A DNA stretch of 64,000 bases from JBCCJA01 sp039045975 (GTDB taxonomy: Bacteria > Planctomycetota > Planctomycetia > Planctomycetales > Planctomycetaceae). Positions 62,189 to 64,000 of the stretch are shown here, one piece after another (position 1 is the stretch's first letter; every line of letters begins with the position of its first letter). The notes beneath the pieces are model-generated. The model was not told the origin of the DNA. It did no database searches and worked only from the letters and a program-made list of their open reading frames with translations. Both the position numbers and the translations under genes were made by a program. The stretch spans positions 1 to 64,000 of the forward strand of contig JBCCJA010000010.1 in the NCBI GenBank assembly GCA_039045975.1, in the 5' to 3' direction.

Positions 62189-63877
62189 TCACTCGAAGGC
62201 GGAGAAGTCGAAGGCCGACACCTGTCCGTCGGCCGGCCCCGGCGGGTCGGTCACGGTCAGGGCCGTCACGGCCCGCTCGCCGTCGGTCGTAACCGAAACC
62301 GACGCGTCGCCCGTCGTTTCGGCGACGAGTTCGAGCGTGAACTCGGTCGGGCCCGACACGTCGGCGGCGTAGATCGTCGCGGTCGGCTGACGCGACGCGG
62401 TCAACTTCAGGCCGGCGACGTCTTGCAGCCTCAGCGTTTTCGGCACGGCGATACGGACCGGGCCTACGCGGCCGAACGGGCTCGCGCCCGGATCGACGCG
62501 GCCGGCGAGCCGGACGCGGGTGCCGACCGGGACGTCACGCCGGTCGCTGTCGAGGCCGATCGTGACGATCTCCGGCTTCGGCGGGTCGACGACGGTGAAC
62601 TTCGGGGCGAGTTCGGCGACGGCCCCGTCGGCCGAGTCGAAGCGGACCGCGCCGTCGGCGGCCAACGCGTCGGCCGCGGCCCACTCGATCGTGAACGACG
62701 CAGACTCGCCCGGCTTCAGACGCCCGACGTCCCACGCGACCGTACCGGTCGGCGGGTCGAACGACGCCGCCTCGGGCGTGCTGATAACCGTCACGCCCGC
62801 CGGGAGGCGCTCGACGAGCCGGGAGGTGTCGATGACACGTCGCGACTCGTTCTTGACGGTCGTGACCGAACGGGCGATCTCGCCGGCGACGACGTCACGC
62901 GGCTGGTCGCGTGTGACGGAGATCGGCGTGCCGGCCGTCGTGAGCGTCGCGGCGGTCTCGGACCGCATGCCGCCGGCGGCGACGAGTTCGATCGGGATCT
63001 CGAACGTCCCGGCACGCGTCGGCCGGACGGCGACACGCACGGTCGTTTCGGCCCCGGCGGCAAGCGTCCCGACGCTGTGCTCGACGACGGAGCCGGCGTG
63101 GTGTTCGAGTCCGGGCGGGAGGGCGGCCCGCAGCAAGACGTCGGTCGCGTCGGCCCGGCCGGTGTTCCGCGCCGTGACGACGAACTCGACCGGCGTGCCG
63201 ACCGCGGCCGGATCGATCGGGCCTGTCGTCAACGCCAGCGCGGGCGAGACGACTTCGGTCCGTGACGAAACTTCTGAGACGAAACTCGCCGTCGCGACGC
63301 TGCCGACCGTGCCCGCCGTCAGCGGCGTGACTTTGACCCGCACGACCCGGTCGGCGCCCGGCGCGAGCGTGCCGACGTCCCACACGAGCGTTTTCCCTTC
63401 GAGTCGCGCCTGCGGGTTGGTCCCCTCCAACCGCGTGCCGCGGGGTACGAGGTCTTCGATGACGACGCCGGCCGCCGGCTCGTCGCCGACGTTTTTGACC
63501 GAGATCTCGTACACATAGGCCCGACCGACGGCGACCCGTGGCGGTGCCTGTTTCGCGACCTTCAGCGACGCCGACCGGGAGGAAACAACACCGGCCCCGG
63601 GCGCGACGCCGACCCCGAGGAGGTCGTCCTGTCGAAACGGCGCCGGGTCATCGCGGCGTCCGGGATAGACCGGCGGGGCCGGCCGCCCGTTGTCGAACTC
63701 GATCGCCTCGGCCGGGACGACGCGGTCGTCGCGTCGTGGCGGGTCGTCCCAGACGTCCGGGCCGGCGTCGGCCGGGACGTCGAACTGGAAGAGGAGGGCG
63801 TCACCCTCTTGCGCCACGGCCGGCACGCCGACGAGACAGACCGACGCGGCGAACAGGCGGTAGACACGGCGGGTCAT
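62189..63877 (-). CDS. Secreted DUF11-repeat protein
   Basis: The start at ATG 63875-63877 has GGAG seven bases upstream; the product is 562 aa with a signal peptide (RLFAASVCLVGVPAVAQ). After a Pro/Asp-rich linker come tandem Ig-like DUF11-type repeats: KVAKQAPPRVAVGRAYVYEI, VKNVGDEPAAGVVIEDLVPRG, WDVGTLAPGADRVVRVKVTP, and again ARNTGRADATDVLLRAALPPG. Such beta-sandwich domains are structural units of surface proteins. No cell-wall anchor or enzyme motif is visible. It ends only a few bases before the RidA-family start, so the two may share a transcript. Confidence 0.85.
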   Translation of the reverse strand: MTRRVYRLFAASVCLVGVPAVAQEGDALLFQFDVPADAGPDVWDDPPRRDDRVVPAEAIEFDNGRPAPPVYPGRRDDPAPFRQDDLLGVGVAPGAGVVSSRSASLKVAKQAPPRVAVGRAYVYEISVKNVGDEPAAGVVIEDLVPRGTRLEGTNPQARLEGKTLVWDVGTLAPGADRVVRVKVTPLTAGTVGSVATASFVSEVSSRTEVVSPALALTTGPIDPAAVGTPVEFVVTARNTGRADATDVLLRAALPPGLEHHAGSVVEHSVGTLAAGAETTVRVAVRPTRAGTFEIPIELVAAGGMRSETAATLTTAGTPISVTRDQPRDVVAGEIARSVTTVKNESRRVIDTSRLVERLPAGVTVISTPEAASFDPPTGTVAWDVGRLKPGESASFTIEWAAADALAADGAVRFDSADGAVAELAPKFTVVDPPKPEIVTIGLDSDRRDVPVGTRVRLAGRVDPGASPFGRVGPVRIAVPKTLRLQDVAGLKLTASRQPTATIYAADVSGPTEFTLELVAETTGDASVSVTTDGERAVTALTVTDPPGPADGQVSAFDFSAFE

Positions 63878-64000
63878 CGTCACGCTCCGTCGGATCGCTC
63901 CCGACGGGTCCTCCCGCCGGGTTGAGACCGTTGCTCCATAACCGATCTCCGCCGTCCGAGGAAGATCGTCCCGCCGTCGCGGCCGATCGCAGGGTGCCGA

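Noticed and set aside
63898..64000. Start of another gene at the right edge
   Set aside because: Only about 100 bp upstream of the DUF11 gene remain; no start, ribosome binding site or open frame could be supported.

Overview
The window comes from the chromosome of a very GC-rich bacterium, almost certainly a planctomycete. The best evidence is a DUF1559 pilin-like protein with the terminal H-X9-DG motif (6156-7415), next to a giant GspK/PilX-like secreted protein (254-5794). Supporting signs are a DUF1207 outer-membrane protein, a secreted squalene-cyclase-like repeat protein, many secreted HEAT or unknown proteins, and scattered STAS/HATPase/SpoIIE partner-switching genes. There is no prophage, CRISPR array, insertion sequence or rRNA. 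Two tRNA genes (Asn-GTT, Phe-GAA) are present. The genus cannot be fixed from the sequence alone.

Layout. 0-7.4 kb: pseudopilin cluster, with visibly relaxed codon bias in parts. 7.4-15.6 kb: Rieske ferredoxin, GT4 glycosyltransferase, cation/proton antiporter with TrkA-N domain, CobA-HemD fusion, MBOAT acyltransferase with a small membrane partner, DUF1207 protein, CrcB fluoride channel. 15.7-18.5 kb: guaA, an STAS/anti-sigma-kinase pair, tRNA-Asn. 18.5-27.2 kb: FHA/coiled-coil membrane protein, a coupled pair of unknown envelope genes, FHA-GAF-SpoIIE phosphatase, ornithine-cyclodeaminase-family enzyme. 27.3-36.2 kb: xylulokinase, ribosomal protein S16, then a minus-strand run (cyclase-like protein, two HEAT/helical secreted proteins, STAS, LOG family). 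36.3-41.7 kb: trpD and a partial complex I cluster, nuoI-DUF2203-nuoA-nuoC-Uma2-nuoD, which lacks nuoB. 42-49 kb: tRNA-Phe, a citrate-synthase-like protein lacking its catalytic histidines, frr, a haem-motif histidine kinase, an M16 peptidase. 49-52.6 kb: transglutaminase plus circularly permuted ATP-grasp/alpha-E protein. 52.8-59.4 kb: a REC-HATPase protein and a three-gene type I secretion-like operon (ABC, HlyD, TolC). 59.4-64 kb: two overlapping Hsp20 genes, coaD, a thioredoxin-like protein, a RidA-family protein and a DUF11 secreted protein.

The most notable observations are these. The ABC exporter NBD keeps Walker A but has lost the Q-loop Gln, signature, catalytic Glu and switch His. 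The citrate-synthase-fold protein lacks both active-site His residues. Two REP-like inverted pairs beginning GTAGGG sit in convergent intergenic gaps, and a second repeat family (TTTAGCCGCG) occurs at two sites. The complex I operon is interrupted by a Uma2 nuclease-like gene with an AT-rich junction. All functional calls are by motif and family recognition from the translated sequence; no database search was run.
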